The notes: a model not told the origin generated them from the sequence alone. A DNA stretch of 64,000 nucleotides from Drosophila persimilis (GCF_003286085.1 NW_020825332.1:987001-1051000), one strand, 5' to 3'; numbered from the stretch's first letter, positions 23,148 through 35,128 are shown. Made by a program: numbers and translations.

Positions 23148-24521
23148 ATCGATCTATAAATAAATGGAAACGGGATGTGATTGGATGGTTTAAAATAAAG
23201 TGCATTCCATAAAGGAAGTTTACGTAACAATTAATAAATATGTCCAGCGTTCGATATCAACTTAATTATGGCCTCCACTCAAACTTTGTTCCCAATGCCT
23301 ACACGATGGTGAATGCTTATGACCCTACAATGTTTATGGCACCCTCCTCTCTCACACACACACACACGTATGTACCTGCTATGTCCGCGAACTTTTTGAA
23401 AAGCGAATTAACACTCGACTCGAAGATCTTGGGGAAGTTGCAACCTGCCCTCCCAAACAGCTCTGAGCAACTGAATGGGAGCGGAATGTTGTCAACTGTT
23501 TCCTGTGCCCGTGCCGATAGGGATCCTAACGATTAAGCACCAAAAAACCGACAAAACCTATATACTAACGTTATTAATCATCTGTTATCAGTCAATGAGT
23601 ACGAATGTTACCACTGTCCCACGACATTCGCTATCATAAAAAAACGAGAACCATTGCAGCACACCATGTGTGTATGTGTGAGAGAGGGGAAGTGCTATAG
23701 ACAAAGGCTGGCTAACGGAACGCGAGGTTACACGATTCTCTCGCACTGATCTTTACAACAGATAGAGAGATACGAGAGAGAGAAAAAGAACAGAACAGAA
23801 AGTGAATGGGAATAACGGAAAAGTTACACTCTTGCTCACCCATCCTTTGGATACACTTTTAATACCTATATTTGAAATCGATAAGAAAATGTTTGGTAAT
23901 CATTATTAATAATTATTTATGTTTATGAGCCCAGAAAGGCAAATGAGTGGCACTTTGAAGAGAACCGTATCAGCAAAGATAACGACTGATAGTCAGAAAA
24001 ATTAACATTTAAACTACGCATGCCAATGTATCCGCCTATTGGTAGTGTAGAGTGAAAACATACATACAGAAAAATGCTCATATTACATATATGGTATTTT
24101 GTTGTACGGTCACACACAAGAATCAATGCGGCCATCCGTCGATATCAACATCAGCTGCTTGGATTGCTATCGATATAAAGAAACGCGAGCGCATATTTCC
24201 GTCAAAATTGAATATTTAATTCAATTAAGTTTAATTATTGCATTAATCTCCAAATACATTATGAATTAAACAATGCTCACTTAGGTTTATAACTACCAGC
24301 TACTACATACGTAAACTTGATGGCTCCAGTGCACCTTGTAACCATAAACTTAGAAAAAAACCTATTTTCTTAACCACTTTCCGGAGTTCCGAGAGGAATC
24401 AAATCATGAATTTATCCGTTTAGCAGAGTGTTGTGACATGGGTTTACAAAATAACTTGTAGATAATTGAGTTCATTAGCTTGGCTCCTCGACTAAAATTG
24501 TAATATCAAATAAGAGTTAAT
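23148..24521. other. Spacer between the two Agpat genes
   Basis: AT-rich, with a short (CA)n at 23355-23368 and a DREF-type TATCGATA at 24168-24175. A near match to the core motif YGGTCACACTR lies at 24106-24117. It presumably holds the promoter of the downstream Agpat copy. No gene was seen. Confidence 0.5.
24168..24175. promoter_or_regulatory. DREF-type site TATCGATA
   Basis: Perfect palindromic DRE core. It lies about 1 kb upstream of the Agpat copy at 21855-23147. Confidence 0.5.
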
Positions 24522-25903
24522 TTATTTTGTGCTCGCTTTTGCGGTTGCAGCCGATCCATAGTTTGAAGCCTTGCTGATCTGCGTCTTCTTGATGGCCTGT
24601 CCCATGAGCCAATAGACTGAAATGATGATAAAACAATTAAATAAAGTTCAGACAGTGACCATACCATCCCATGCTTACAGAGTCCTAGAATGGAGAGCGA
24701 GGTGATGAAGGCCGTCCAGTTGGCAGCCAGCAAGGAATTGATCAGATAGGAGAAGATGAGGGACATCGAGAATATCGCCCAGGCGAAGAAATTCAGGAGC
24801 GAGCTTAGCCGAGGCTTTTTCACGTACACCGGAACCTCCTTCACGCCCGAGGTCTTGAAGAAGCTGCCCGTCTCGAGGAAGCTGTCGATAATGCGGTCCT
24901 TCTCTACAAACAGATCCTGCAGCCACTTGGCGGCCTCCTTCTCGTCTTCCGGCACCTGCTCCAGCGGGATACGTCTCATCAGCATGTGGGGCTCCACGCT
25001 CTTTCCGTTCAGCAGCGACAGCATTGTGGAAGGGGTCTACACAATTATTGGACGGGATTAGGAGTAAAGATTAGAATTAGAGATAATCAAGAAAGGATTA
25101 GCGGTATATTTTACCGTATCTGTTGGCCTGTAGGCCAGGTTGATGTCATAGATAACCGGACAGAGGCCACGAATGGGAGCCAAGCTGGCGGTGAATCCCT
25201 TGGTGCGCGGAATCAGATGGTGCTTAAGTACTGGCATGCCACGTTCCTGGGCAAACTTGACGGAAGCCTCGTGCTTGGCGGGTGTGAAGCGTGTGCCTTC
25301 GGCATTGAGCAGCAGCCAGGTGGGATCGGGATAGGAGAACACCACCTTCAGCTGCTCCGTAATGATGGTCTTGTCCTGGTCGAAGTTGCGATTGAGGAAG
25401 ACAAATTCGGCCAGCCACCAGCCCCAGCCTATGATGGGCACATACCGGATGGGCTTCTTGGCGTAGGCCTTGCAGTTACCGAGGACATTCAGCTTGTCGC
25501 AGATCATCCAACCGTTGAGCCAGTCGATCTCGTACTTGTGGTTCATAATGAGCAGCACGTGCTCCTTGCCAGCGTACTTCTTGTAGTCATCCTCATCCAT
25601 ATAAACGCTCATTTTACTGCCGGCATACCAATCCGCCACAAAGACCAGTTCTGAAAAGGAATGAAAGGGTCAGTCAAATCGGTCAGTGCATTCCAACAGA
25701 GACAACAGAGATGTGTACTTACGGGAGTAGAGGGAGTAGCAGGCATAGTACATCAGCTTGCGGAAGAGACGTTTGTTGAAGGGCTTGATGACGAGGTGCA
25801 TCAGCAGCTGGATAAGGTTGATGCACACCCCGCTCGTGAAGAACGTGAGGGCGATGCACAGATGGATCAGTCTCAATTGTTTCAGCTTCTCCAACGACAC
25901 CAT
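24522..25903 (-). CDS. Agpat3/Agpat4: 1-acylglycerol-3-phosphate acyltransferase, paralogue B
   Basis: Four exons, 25723-25903, 25115-25650, 24679-25036 and 24522-24616, with phases 1, 0 and 1 at the junctions; 389 residues. The motifs NHKYEID (near residue 100), FLNRNFDQD and AEGTR (near residue 178) are intact, with membrane segments at the N terminus (HLCIALTFFTSGVCINLIQLL) and C-terminal third. It differs from its neighbour by an intron after YRPTDT, absent from the other copy, and by a shorter unrelated tail. The stop codon TAA lies inside an AATAAA (24521-24526). Same predicted reaction as paralogue A: acylation of lysophosphatidate at sn-2 in the ER. Confidence 0.9.
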
Positions 25904-27373
25904 ATTGAACTAAAAGCAGAAAAGGTTCAATGTTCCAATTATGTTGCTTGCAACCTTTTACGTAACTCAGAAACTCTAAATTGAACTAAAAATAGTAGCA
26001 CCCCCGATGGGGCAATAAACTTCAGAGGGTACCGCCTGCATAAACCCCCTTTTTATGGCCAAGATGAGCTGCCGTCTTTGTGGTTTTACGGCGAGTGAAA
26101 GACGCATCGTTCCGTGCCGTTCCGCACTCACTTTAATGCTTTGTTGATTCGACCACGCGGAAAAGTTGAACGCGAGTTGCACAATTCAGCAGCTGAGGAC
26201 GGACTGGCTTGAGTAATGGCTAACAAACAGATATTGCAAGATATATATTGGAGGCTATAGACGAATCTAATCAGCAGTGGCAGTGAGCCCAGGCAACAAC
26301 GGGAGTCGCGAGTCCACTATTGATGAATTTGTCCAGTTTATAATTATCATTTATAGCACTCCGTCGTGAACAAAGTCCGTACGATCGGATCGGATCGGAC
26401 CGGGCGGTGGTAGATACTACTACATTCTACGAAGAGGTCTTCGTCTTCGCGTGCTCCTCCCCACCTCACCCCACACTATCCCACACACACATTGTAGCTG
26501 CTATTGTGTGTATGCGTATGTGCAAGCGAGGCGTGTGGTGGTGTGACGTGGATTATGGTTATCATCGCCCTCTCTCTTTCTCTCTAGCTCTCTGGCACAG
26601 CACCGCCACCCACTATTATCACCAACAAAGTCCAACGCTCGGCGATCTGTCATCTTGGGCTTTGAAGATATTCTTAGACCTCTTATCTTATATATAGACA
26701 CACTCCTGACCACTTTGCTGTATGGATTCTGCGGATTTCCTTCCCTCTGAGTCTCGCAAACATGTTCATTTAGTGTAGTTAGTTTTTGCACTGGCGACTC
26801 AATGCCGTCGCCGCCTACACTCCACTAATTTACCTTTTTGGCAATGTTTTTGTGCGAATTTTTATAATTGTTATTTGTTTGCTAAGCGTCTAGTGTGCCC
26901 GTTTTTTTGCAATAATTCTAAGTGGAACATCTGCGTAGAGCTGGAGAAACATCGGTGTTAACATCGATGACATCGATGGTACTCGAACGATTTTTGTGTT
27001 TTCGATGTATCGATATATTTAACATCCCTATCTGCAGCTCTGCAATTTATGCCAAAATTTCATTTTCTTAAACAATTTGAAAGTCACAGTGCTGAAAGTA
27101 AACGTCGGGTGAAGTGAGAATAGTTACATCAATTTATATCCTGTCTGGATCTTAAATCTCCGCTTGTTTTTGTTGACGAAAACTATTACGGAAGCTGAGC
27201 AAAATTCAACCGGCAGACAGAGACGCTTTTTTTCCTGCATTTTGCAAACGTGAGCAGCAGTAGCGGCAGTAGGAGGTGCGAGGTAGTATAGAAATGGGTT
27301 TGGGCTTGAGGGGATAGACACGCATATGTACATACCTGAACATGGTCATAACCGAGTGCTTATAGGTTTAGTC
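25904..27373. other. Divergent intergenic region, Agpat and MYND gene
   Basis: Head-to-head promoter region of the Agpat copy (-) and the MYND gene (+). It holds a TATCGATA site at 27008-27015 and two atcgatg motifs at 26963-26978. No gene was seen. Confidence 0.5.
27008..27015. promoter_or_regulatory. DREF-type site TATCGATA
   Basis: Perfect DRE core about 365 bp upstream of the MYND gene ATG; typical of broadly expressed fly promoters. Confidence 0.55.
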
Positions 27374-30300
27374 ATGTCCAATTCAGAAATCTACGACCCC
27401 TCCAACTCAGATCTGAGCAGCGACGAATACGCCACTGAGGAAGACGACGACGCTCTGATGGATGCCGCCGTCAGTAAGCAACCTCCTCCCCCCAAGGAGA
27501 CCCAATCGAGCCTCGAGTCCTCCTCGATGCCCGAAAAGGCATCGGTATTGGAATCGACCAAGCCCCCCGACAGCAGCGTGGAGCTGCCGCTGCCGCTACC
27601 GCCGACACCGACGCCGGCACCAAATGACAAGGGCACAAAACCGCCGGCTACTCGCGAGGAAACCCTCCGCCGGATCAAGCAAATTCGAGCAAGGAAAAAG
27701 AACATCGGATATTATAAACTCCGCAGCATTCGATGGCAAGTGTCTATAAAGAAAATTAATTGACTTTTGAGGTTATCTATAATTGAAAATCGTTTTCCGA
27801 TCAGGCTCCGAAAGCTGCATCAATTTCCCAACAGCAAATTGGACGCTTTAAAGCAAGTCTTTCCCCTATATAAGGCACACTATAAGCGCTTGGCCGACTA
27901 CTGGAGCGACAGGGCGGCCTATCGGCAGAAGCTGCTGGCTCGCCAGAGCTGTAGCACCAGCAGCCGCAGTCGTAGTTACAGTCACAGCCGCAGCAACAGT
28001 CGCTCGCACTCTCGTTTTCGCTCTCGCAGTGGGAGCCGCAGTCGCAGTGAGAGCAACTCGCTGGAGCTCATCTGCTTGGATGACACCGAAAACGAGGACT
28101 CGCCGGAGAAGGTGGAGCCGGCCCAGACAGCCAGACAGATGTCGGCCGTGAAGGAGGACAAGGAGAAGTCGATTCCTTTGCGACAGATTGAACTTGACAA
28201 GAAGCCGCCTCCACTAGCCCCCGAAAACGGCTCCATCCTAGACGAATTCCTCACCATGAAGCCGCCTTTAAATCAAATTCTGAAACAGCAAGTTGACAAA
28301 GAGATAACTGCTTATGAGCTGGCCCAGTTTTCAGCTGCCATGAAACAATTGACGGAGAATACTCAGCAGCAGCCGAAGGAGGAGACGCCCACAACTGTGG
28401 CGCCCACTGAGCCCCTTAAGCGCCGTCGTTCGGTAACGCCACCACCACTGACCAGCAGTCAGGAAAAGCGCCCAAGGCAGATGCCTGATCCTGATGACGA
28501 TGACGATGACTATGACCGCATCGAATTTATACCAGTTGTGCAGCCGGCACAGGAGTCTCCAAAGCGAGCTTTAGTTACTCCACAGCAGTATGTCCAGCCA
28601 CAAATGCAGCGGCCACAACAGTCACCCGTTCAGGAAAAGCCACAGCAGCAGCAGCTGCAGCAACCATTAAAAGACAAGCCACAGCAGCCACAGCAGACGC
28701 CGCCGCAGACGCCGCCGCAGCAGCAGACGCCGCCGCAGCAGCCACAGCAGCCGCAGCAGCAGACGCCGCCGCAGCAGCCACAGCAGCCGCAGCAGCAGAC
28801 GCCGCCGCAGATTCAGACGCAGATACAGAAACGCAAGCCACAGCATCCCCAGCAACATCATCCTCTGCAGCCACAGGTTCCGCAGCCGCATTCGCAGCCA
28901 TTGCAGCCTAAACCACAGAAGCTCCAACCGGATCCCAAGATGCAGCATCCGCAGTCACAGCATCCGCAGAATCAGCAGCCGCAGAATCAGCAGCCGCAGA
29001 ATCAGCAGCCGCAGCACCAGCAGCCGCAGCAGACATTGCAACAGAAACCACTGCAGGATCCCAGATTTCCTGTTTTCCAGTTAGGCACGCCCTACTCTCT
29101 CGCTCCAGTGGCAGGATCCGGATCAGGAGCCATCCAACAGGCCGTGAACCTGACCGCCATGGCCTACAGCGTGAACACGCCCAGTCCCCAGGCCGTGCCC
29201 ATGGAGATTTCCTATCCCACCGCGAAGCTGCCACAGACTGCTGCCAATCCGATGAACCTCCAGATGCCAACTCAGGCTCACCAGCCACGTGCAACGCCAC
29301 CAGCCAGTCCCCAGCCTCAGATCCAGCCACAGGCCCAGACATTCGCTGTACCGCAGCAGCCAAAGCCACGCCGCTCAGAGACCGTCTCCACTCAGACCCC
29401 AAAAACCGCTCAAGCCCCACAGCCGGCGGCTCAGAATCAGATTCCTTCGACTGCTCAGAACCCTCCGCTGGGACGACCCAAAACACCTCACATGGATCTC
29501 GGAAACGATGATGCCAATTTCCATTACCACCTCCTGTCGCTCTACGAGGAGATGGACACCCAGCTGAAGGCGAAGATATCGCTGGTCAAGCCGGAGCTGA
29601 AGGCCCTGGCCAAGGAGCGGGAGCGCATTGAGTTTGAGATGAAGAATCTGGATAGACAGATCCTGAAGCACGAGGACGAGGGCAATCGCCTGCAATATCT
29701 GCGCCTCGTTCAGAACGAGCTGCGAATCCGCCTGGAGCGCAAGGAGCGTCTAGCCATCATCAAAAGCATGGTGCCCAATTTGATCGGCCAGAACTGCAGC
29801 ATCTCGGAGCTGAGCGAAATGCAGGCGATGTTGGCGCTCAACACTGAGGATGCCGCCGCTGTCAGCATGGAGCACTGCCTCAACAAGATGGAGCAAAATA
29901 GGAGCAACATTGAAATGCTTCGCTCGTAGGTCAACGACGGATCGCGCTCCTCGAACAAGTCTTAACCCCTGCTGTTTCTCTTTTCAGAGCCTTGGGTCTG
30001 AAAGCCCCAGAGAGGGAACCGACTGCTTCTCCCACTCACCGCCAAGCGCCGCGACAGATGGAGGAATTTCCTCAGCATCGCAGTCCACTTCGCGGATCCA
30101 CACACGTTATCAATAATTTTTTCGATTCGAGGCGCCATTCAGAGGAGAGGTAAGAGAAGTTCACCCCTTTTTTGCTCTAGAAACCTATGCTATCCATTTA
30201 TTTTTTGTAGAACCGCCCCATCGTCGAATCTGGGGCACATCTCCAGCCAGACCCAGATTTCACAACGGCTGCCCAAGTCGCCAAGCCTGGAGTTTTTGAC

Positions 30301-30894
30301 CGGCAGACAGGGACAGGTCCAGGCCCAGGTCCAGATATCGCCACACCATCGCAGCCAGAGCTCGCTGCACTGCCCGTCCGGGATCGAGAACCTAATGATG
30401 CCGCTGTACAACAGCAGTCCCTTGACCGGCCAGCAGAAAAAGGTACACAAGTGTTATTTAAATACTCTCCCGATTGCCTAACGAACAAAATATTCATTCG
30501 TTCTTTAGCACGACGAAATGCATTCCAACTATAATAATGAGTCCTACTCGTCGGGTGGGCAGCAGCCACAGACCAACACGCAGCCCCAGGGCATAGCTAA
30601 GACTTTTGACAATCGCAGTAACAGGCTGCAGACTAGTGGTCCAGGAGAGGGCGTTATCATGTTGAATGGACAGGGGGGGGAACATAACTGCGTGGAGTGC
30701 GGCAAGAATGGGGCCAATTTTATTTGTGGCATCTGCAAGATGCAGTGCTATTGCAGTCGTGAGTGTCAGGTGAGCATGAACCTGACCTGCCCCTTTAACC
30801 ACCGAAATGATTCCACTAAACTTCGTTTTCTTCTTTTTTGATCAATTTTCAGCTCCGCGCCTGGGATGCGCACTACCCGCTCTGTGGTCAATAA
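27374..30894 (+). CDS. RS- and Gln-rich protein with C-terminal MYND zinc finger
   Basis: Six exons: 27374-27735, 27805-29925, 29988-30149, 30211-30442, 30509-30769 and 30853-30894; 1,059 residues. The frame also allows an ATG at 27326. Order of parts: acidic N terminus (DLSSDEYATEEDDDAL), Pro-rich linker, a basic block (LRKLHQFPNSKLDAL), an Arg/Ser repeat near residues 182-218, a Gln/Pro-rich repeat region near residues 410-550, a charged helical segment (KPELKALAKERERIEFEMKN, near 720) and a MYND finger (CVECGKNGANFICGICKMQC ... CSRECQ, LRAWDAHYPLCGQ) at the very end. The finger is split by the last intron. The first intron must use a GC donor to keep frame. The layout suggests a nuclear protein-interaction role, but I do not recognise the gene. 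AATAAA at 31076-31081. Confidence 0.82.
28634..29045 (+). repeat. Gln/Pro-coding CAG-CCG repeat tract
   Basis: Imperfect tandem units such as cagcagacgccgccg (28695-28810) and cagaatcagcagccg (28966-29010) inside exon 2 of the MYND gene. It explains the long Ala-rich and Leu-rich open frames on the opposite strand. Confidence 0.85.
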
Positions 30895-31258
30895 TCAGCT
30901 AATCAGCATTACTAGGTCTGCAACTATAACTACAATCAAGATATTATAATCCAGTCGCGTAAGATGCATCGAACATCCTAGATCCAAGACATACAAACAA
31001 ACATTAAGTTCATATTCGATTGCAATGCATAAATAATCATTTTTTTCATTTGTAATCGCTCTCCGCACATCGATCAATAAACACATAAAGACACTATCGA
31101 ACTAATCGTATTTTCCAACACCGCTATCGATAGTTCATGTTTGATTGGAGGGCAATGCCTAACGGCTGCTTTTGAAATTAATTCCGTTGGATCCGATCCC
31201 TTTTTGAGGCAAGGCAGCACAGAATCTACATATGTATGTGTGCTATCCATAATCTGGG
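30895..31258. other. Convergent 3' ends, MYND gene and NSUN7-like gene
   Basis: Contains the MYND gene 3' UTR and its poly(A) signal, and a TATCGATA at 31125-31132. No gene was seen. Confidence 0.5.
31125..31132. promoter_or_regulatory. DREF-type site TATCGATA
   Basis: Perfect DRE core in a convergent intergenic region, where no promoter is expected, so it may be inert or serve another architectural factor such as BEAF-32 (CGATA). Confidence 0.35.
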
Positions 31259-31259
31259 T

Positions 31260-31742
31260 TTATTTACTGCGCCTTCGCACCTGGCACAGCAGCTGGATGT
31301 CATTGATATGCAGATGGAGCGGCTGCCTCTTGGTCCACGGGCCGCGTCGCAATTTCCGGATGCGCAGCTGCCGGCTGCAGTGCAGCCTGAATTTCAGATT
31401 CGGATGCCACACATTCGAGGCGGCGATGGCCGTGTTGGCGCTGGGTGTGACGCATTTATAGGCGTATTGCCACCATAACCGTATGCTTTGCTTGGTACTG
31501 TGCTACAATTCAGTGGACGGGGGTGTGGGTGTGGGCAGATTGTAAATATTATTGGCCCTAAACAATCAATGTGGGGTTTTTTGGGTGGGGGAAAGACTCA
31601 CCATATAGACGGGCAAAACGTAGTAACGCTTACACTCGCGTCGCCTGAAGTTGAATGCTATGGGCTGGCGGTGCGTCGACGACACCTTTGTCAGGTGCGA
31701 TCGAATGGCGCTGGCACTGGTCGAGCGCTGCAGACGCTGGAG
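31260..31742 (-). CDS. Two 3' coding exons, probably the C terminus of the NSUN7-like gene
   Basis: Exon 31602-31742 (47 codons; acceptor CCTTTTACCAG, donor ATG|GTGAGT) and exon 31260-31502 (80 codons plus TAA; acceptor GAATTGTAG) are open and joined in phase 0, encoding 127 basic residues (LQRLQRSTSASAIRSHLTKV at the start, RLWWQYAYKCV and HINDIQLLCQVRRRSK later). AATAAA (31259-31264) overlaps the stop codon, so this is a gene's 3' end. There is no start codon, so exons must lie upstream. The nearest minus-strand donor in the same phase is at 35876 in the NSUN7-like gene, across the Gagr gene. Joining the two is inference; an independent gene with an unseen 5' exon is the alternative. Confidence 0.6.
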
Positions 31743-32323
31743 CTGGTAAAAGGCACAGAGAACGGGGCACGGGCACGGGGCCGGTCACGTAATTAGTAAT
31801 TAGTTTTCCAAACAATTGAACACCTTTTCAAAGCACACAATATTTAATATGCGCAAAATGTTTGCTATTTTGCTTTGAGCTCTACAAAGAATTCGCGCCA
31901 AATTTGGCTTGCAAATGATTCGAATCGACTCCGGATTAGGCGCTTTGTTTGCAATCCGCCGATTGCTGGCTGGCTGCCTGGCTGGATGGAGTGGGATCCG
32001 AACCGGAGTGAGAGTGCGACTGCAGTTGGCCCTGAACCTGCTTATCAAAGCGGTAAGCGGCAAAGCGCCAAGCGGTAAGGGAACGGCAAAGCTAGTCGCA
32101 CTTATCGATGCGCTGTCTATATACACACATACATACATATACATAATTGCTGTAAAAATTACAGTTGTAAGCTCCTATTCTCATGGCTTATTTATGCGAT
32201 CCGACAGCGGAGTCATCCAACTCGAAGTTGATTGCAATTAAATCCGCTTATCAGTTTAGAGTCGCGATTCAAATTAACACTATAATCAAATCGAAGCAGC
32301 CGCCCCACTCCCGCTCTCCCTCC

Positions 32324-32326
<3 letters not shown>

Positions 32327-32364
<38 letters not shown>
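32327..32364. repeat. (TC)n microsatellite
   Basis: About 19 CT units; reads as (GA)n, a possible GAGA-factor binding tract, on the other strand. Confidence 0.9.
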
Positions 32365-32367
<3 letters not shown>

Positions 32368-32404
32368 CGTTCTGTCTGTGTTTTAGCGTCCTCGCCGACT
32401 AGTC

Positions 32405-32530
32405 GGTGTACCCTTGTGCAGAGAAGGGTATCACGATTTGGTGCAGACTTTTGCCACGCAATGGAGCAGGAAGCATCTTCGAGCCCACAAAGTATGCTGT
32501 ATCTGAATCACATATTGCTATACCCTACAG
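32405..32530 (+). mobile_element. DINE-1/INE-1-like 5' fragment
   Basis: The stretch acccttgtgcagagaagggt contains the short terminal hairpin of the family, and gcagacttttgccacgcaatgg follows at the spacing I recall for INE-1. The rest is degenerate or absent. Confidence 0.55.
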
Positions 32531-34030
32531 CTTTTACGATTCTTTGTGAGAAAATATATTTGATTCTCAAGATAATTCCATTGTTACAGGCTTACAGGCT
32601 CTTAAGAGTATCTAAATCTTCGTGCCCCCCCTATGGCTAGCCTTCCTTTTCTGCTGTTTTTTTTTCTAGTACAAGTATTAAACAGTTTTACAAGCCGCTA
32701 ACGCTCAGAAATTGTTGCTAATTAGTTGAACCCGCGCACGCCGGCGCAGCGGACCTTAAAATCGAGCTCCATGGGGTGCGGGATGTGGGATGTGGGTTGC
32801 GGGTTGCGGGGGCGCGGGCGCGGGCGCGGGCCGTGCCGGCTCTATTAAAGGTGTACTGTGACTGTGTGTGTGCGTGAGTCTGCGTCAAGATTGGAGGCAA
32901 TCGAGCTGAATTAGATGCGGTCGCCGATGGGATGGGGTTGAGGGTTCTGGGGTCGATTGAGTGCAGATCAAGCGATGAGCAATTTGTTTTGTTCATTGTT
33001 TTCTTTTTAAGAAATTAGAAATCAGAAATTAAAAAGGACCTTGAATGCAATTTCTGTGATTTAATTTGCATACAAAAAAAAACCAAGTCGGGGTATTATT
33101 TAGTGCATTCCATTCCTCTCTCCCCAGCAATCGACTTCGAAACTTCGACTTCGAAAAGTCCCGTTTCATTCGATCACTGAAACAAAACACGTTAAACGCT
33201 TTGCTTTGCCTGAAACGATACTATTTGCCTGATGACAGGCGCAATTAAACAAATCTCAACGCTTTCGATTCAAGCGACTTGTGTTCGCTTTTTATTTGTA
33301 AATATATTGTTGCTTTCGATGTTGAACGGTACACGGTACGGTATGTGCATGTGCGTGTCGCGGGCTGTTGTGTTTGTGTTTGTGTATCACTATCGGTGCG
33401 AGTAGAGTATCTGGCAGCTATATCTAAGGGGGTGTCGTGTCTCCATGTCTCCCTGTCTCCATGTCTCCCTGGCAGTGTTTCTGTTTCTGTTTGTGTCTGT
33501 GTTTCTGTTTGTGTCTCTCTATGTATGATTCAGCGGCGCCCTCAACCAACTCCCACAACCACAATGAATGGCTGCCGCTGTGTTCCGTTCTGCGTTTCAG
33601 TTCAGTTCATTGGGATCGCTGGGGACGACGACGACGACTACGACTACGACGGTTGCACGGTTCTCGGTTTTTGAATTCGCAATTTTGTTTCGGCTTTTCG
33701 GCTTTTGGGTGTTCGGGTGCTTTGGTGCTTCGGGGCTTCGGGCGGTTGTCATTGTTGGGAGAAGACCCTCTCCCAAGTAAAATTCATGTTAATGAATGTT
33801 AATTTATACATTTGTAAGAATCTAAAATCTGTTTTTCCATACACAACAATTATTGACTGGCTGCCGTGGCCGCTGGCACTGGCGCTGCTCCCCAAATTCG
33901 AATTTGGAAACAGTCGCGCCTGAAACGCCGCCGTGATCGCGCACTGCACTGCTCAGCTCTGCTCTCTCTAGAACATTAGTTCCGTTACCCCCCTCCCTCC
34001 CCCTCGAAAAAGGAAAGAAATAGAGAGGCA

Positions 34031-35128
34031 ATGGATCCCGAGTTTGTGAACAAATATAACCAGGTGCTCAGTCGGTTGAAGCTCATCGAGAACTTCGATG
34101 GCAGCGATCCTGGGAAGCTGCCGCCGTTCCTGCAGCGGATCGAGGCCCTGATGCCGGCCATCAACAGCTTCGACGACTACTACAAGGCACAGCTGATAGG
34201 ACACATCAAGAACAAGTGCACTGATCGGGCCAGGGAGGCGGTCTTCACGCGACAGATGAGTGCCCCGGCGGCCAATGGAAATGGGAATGGTCATGCCAAT
34301 GGACACCTGCTGAAGGCCGAGTCCTGGCTGAAGCTCAAGGATCAGCTGCTGTACAACTACGCGGAGCGGGAGTCCAGCTACTCGCTGATCCACAAGATCC
34401 GCAGCGCGGTGCTGGACTCGAACATAGAGCTGTACTACCAGAAAATGGCTAAGCTGAAGCATCGACTAATCAACCGGAAGCTCACCCACAACGACACCCT
34501 GTACGCGCTCGAGGACATCGAGCGGATCACGCTGCAGGTCTTCCGCGACCACCTGCCCGAGCCCACACACTCGATGATTTTGCGGCGCAACCCCAAGAGC
34601 ATGGAGGAGGCCTACCGCTACATCGTGGAGGTGCAACAGCAGTTCTACACCCAGAGCGGCTCCCTCGGGAGCGATCAACAGGCGGCCACCTTCAGCACCA
34701 GCCACAAGCAGCACCACCACACATACGGCGTTGGTATGGGCGGCGTGGGCGTCAGCACCGTGGGTCTGGGCGTCGGGATGGGTGCAGTGGGTCTGGGCAT
34801 GTCCTCGGCGGGCTACGGCCGCCAGATGTCGGACAAGGGCAACAGCCAGAACGCTAGCTCCAGGAGCTACTATAACCAGGCGGCGCCCGCCGTGGGAGCG
34901 GGTAAGACGAGTCCCATGTTCAAGAGCCTCGGAAATCCCACATTCAAATCCAGCTTTAGCTACAACGGCACCAGCAGCGGCAGCATGGCCGGAACGGGCG
35001 GCATGGGCTACTCCAATACGAAGAAGGATGTGAAGGCCAACTATCAGCAGCAGAAGAATCAGAACCAGAACCAGAAGAGCTCCATGAAGACCTCCAGCAT
35101 GGGTTCCGGCAGCAGCTGGCGGAAGTAG
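34031..35128 (+). CDS. Gagr: Gagr, domesticated errantivirus gag protein
   Basis: Single exon, 365 residues. The first 220 residues resemble the capsid-type Gag of gypsy-group (errantivirus) elements, interrupted by a short Asn/Gly-rich insert near residue 80. The tail, from about residue 235, is low-complexity Gly/Met/Ser/Asn and then Lys/Gln-rich. No CCHC knuckle, protease, polymerase, envelope frame or LTR is nearby, so this is a lone host gene. In D. melanogaster Gagr (CG4680, formerly Grp) is a conserved gag-derived gene of 3L, reported to be linked to stress response. It seems to lie on the opposite strand within an intron of the NSUN7-like gene. AATAAA at 35647-35652. The intact frame supports selection for host function. 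Confidence 0.88.
   Translation: MDPEFVNKYNQVLSRLKLIENFDGSDPGKLPPFLQRIEALMPAINSFDDYYKAQLIGHIKNKCTDRAREAVFTRQMSAPAANGNGNGHANGHLLKAESWLKLKDQLLYNYAERESSYSLIHKIRSAVLDSNIELYYQKMAKLKHRLINRKLTHNDTLYALEDIERITLQVFRDHLPEPTHSMILRRNPKSMEEAYRYIVEVQQQFYTQSGSLGSDQQAATFSTSHKQHHHTYGVGMGGVGVSTVGLGVGMGAVGLGMSSAGYGRQMSDKGNSQNASSRSYYNQAAPAVGAGKTSPMFKSLGNPTFKSSFSYNGTSSGSMAGTGGMGYSNTKKDVKANYQQQKNQNQNQKSSMKTSSMGSGSSWRK

Larger units (their letters stand above)
31743..34030. other. Probable intron sequence and Gagr upstream region
   Basis: Holds a DINE-1-like fragment (32405-32530), a (TC)n tract (32327-32364) and the 5' region of Gagr. No further exon was found. Confidence 0.45.

Noticed and set aside
28575..29486. 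Ala-rich and Leu-rich minus-strand frames
   Set aside because: Shadows of the CAG/CCG repeat of the MYND gene.
31260..31742. Possible VPS13/chorein fragment from the RLWWQYAY motif
   Set aside because: The resemblance is a few aromatic residues only, and no chorein N terminus or other VPS13 region is nearby.
34031..35128. Active retroviral insertion
   Set aside because: No LTRs, polymerase, envelope or primer site; the frame is a host gene known from Drosophila.
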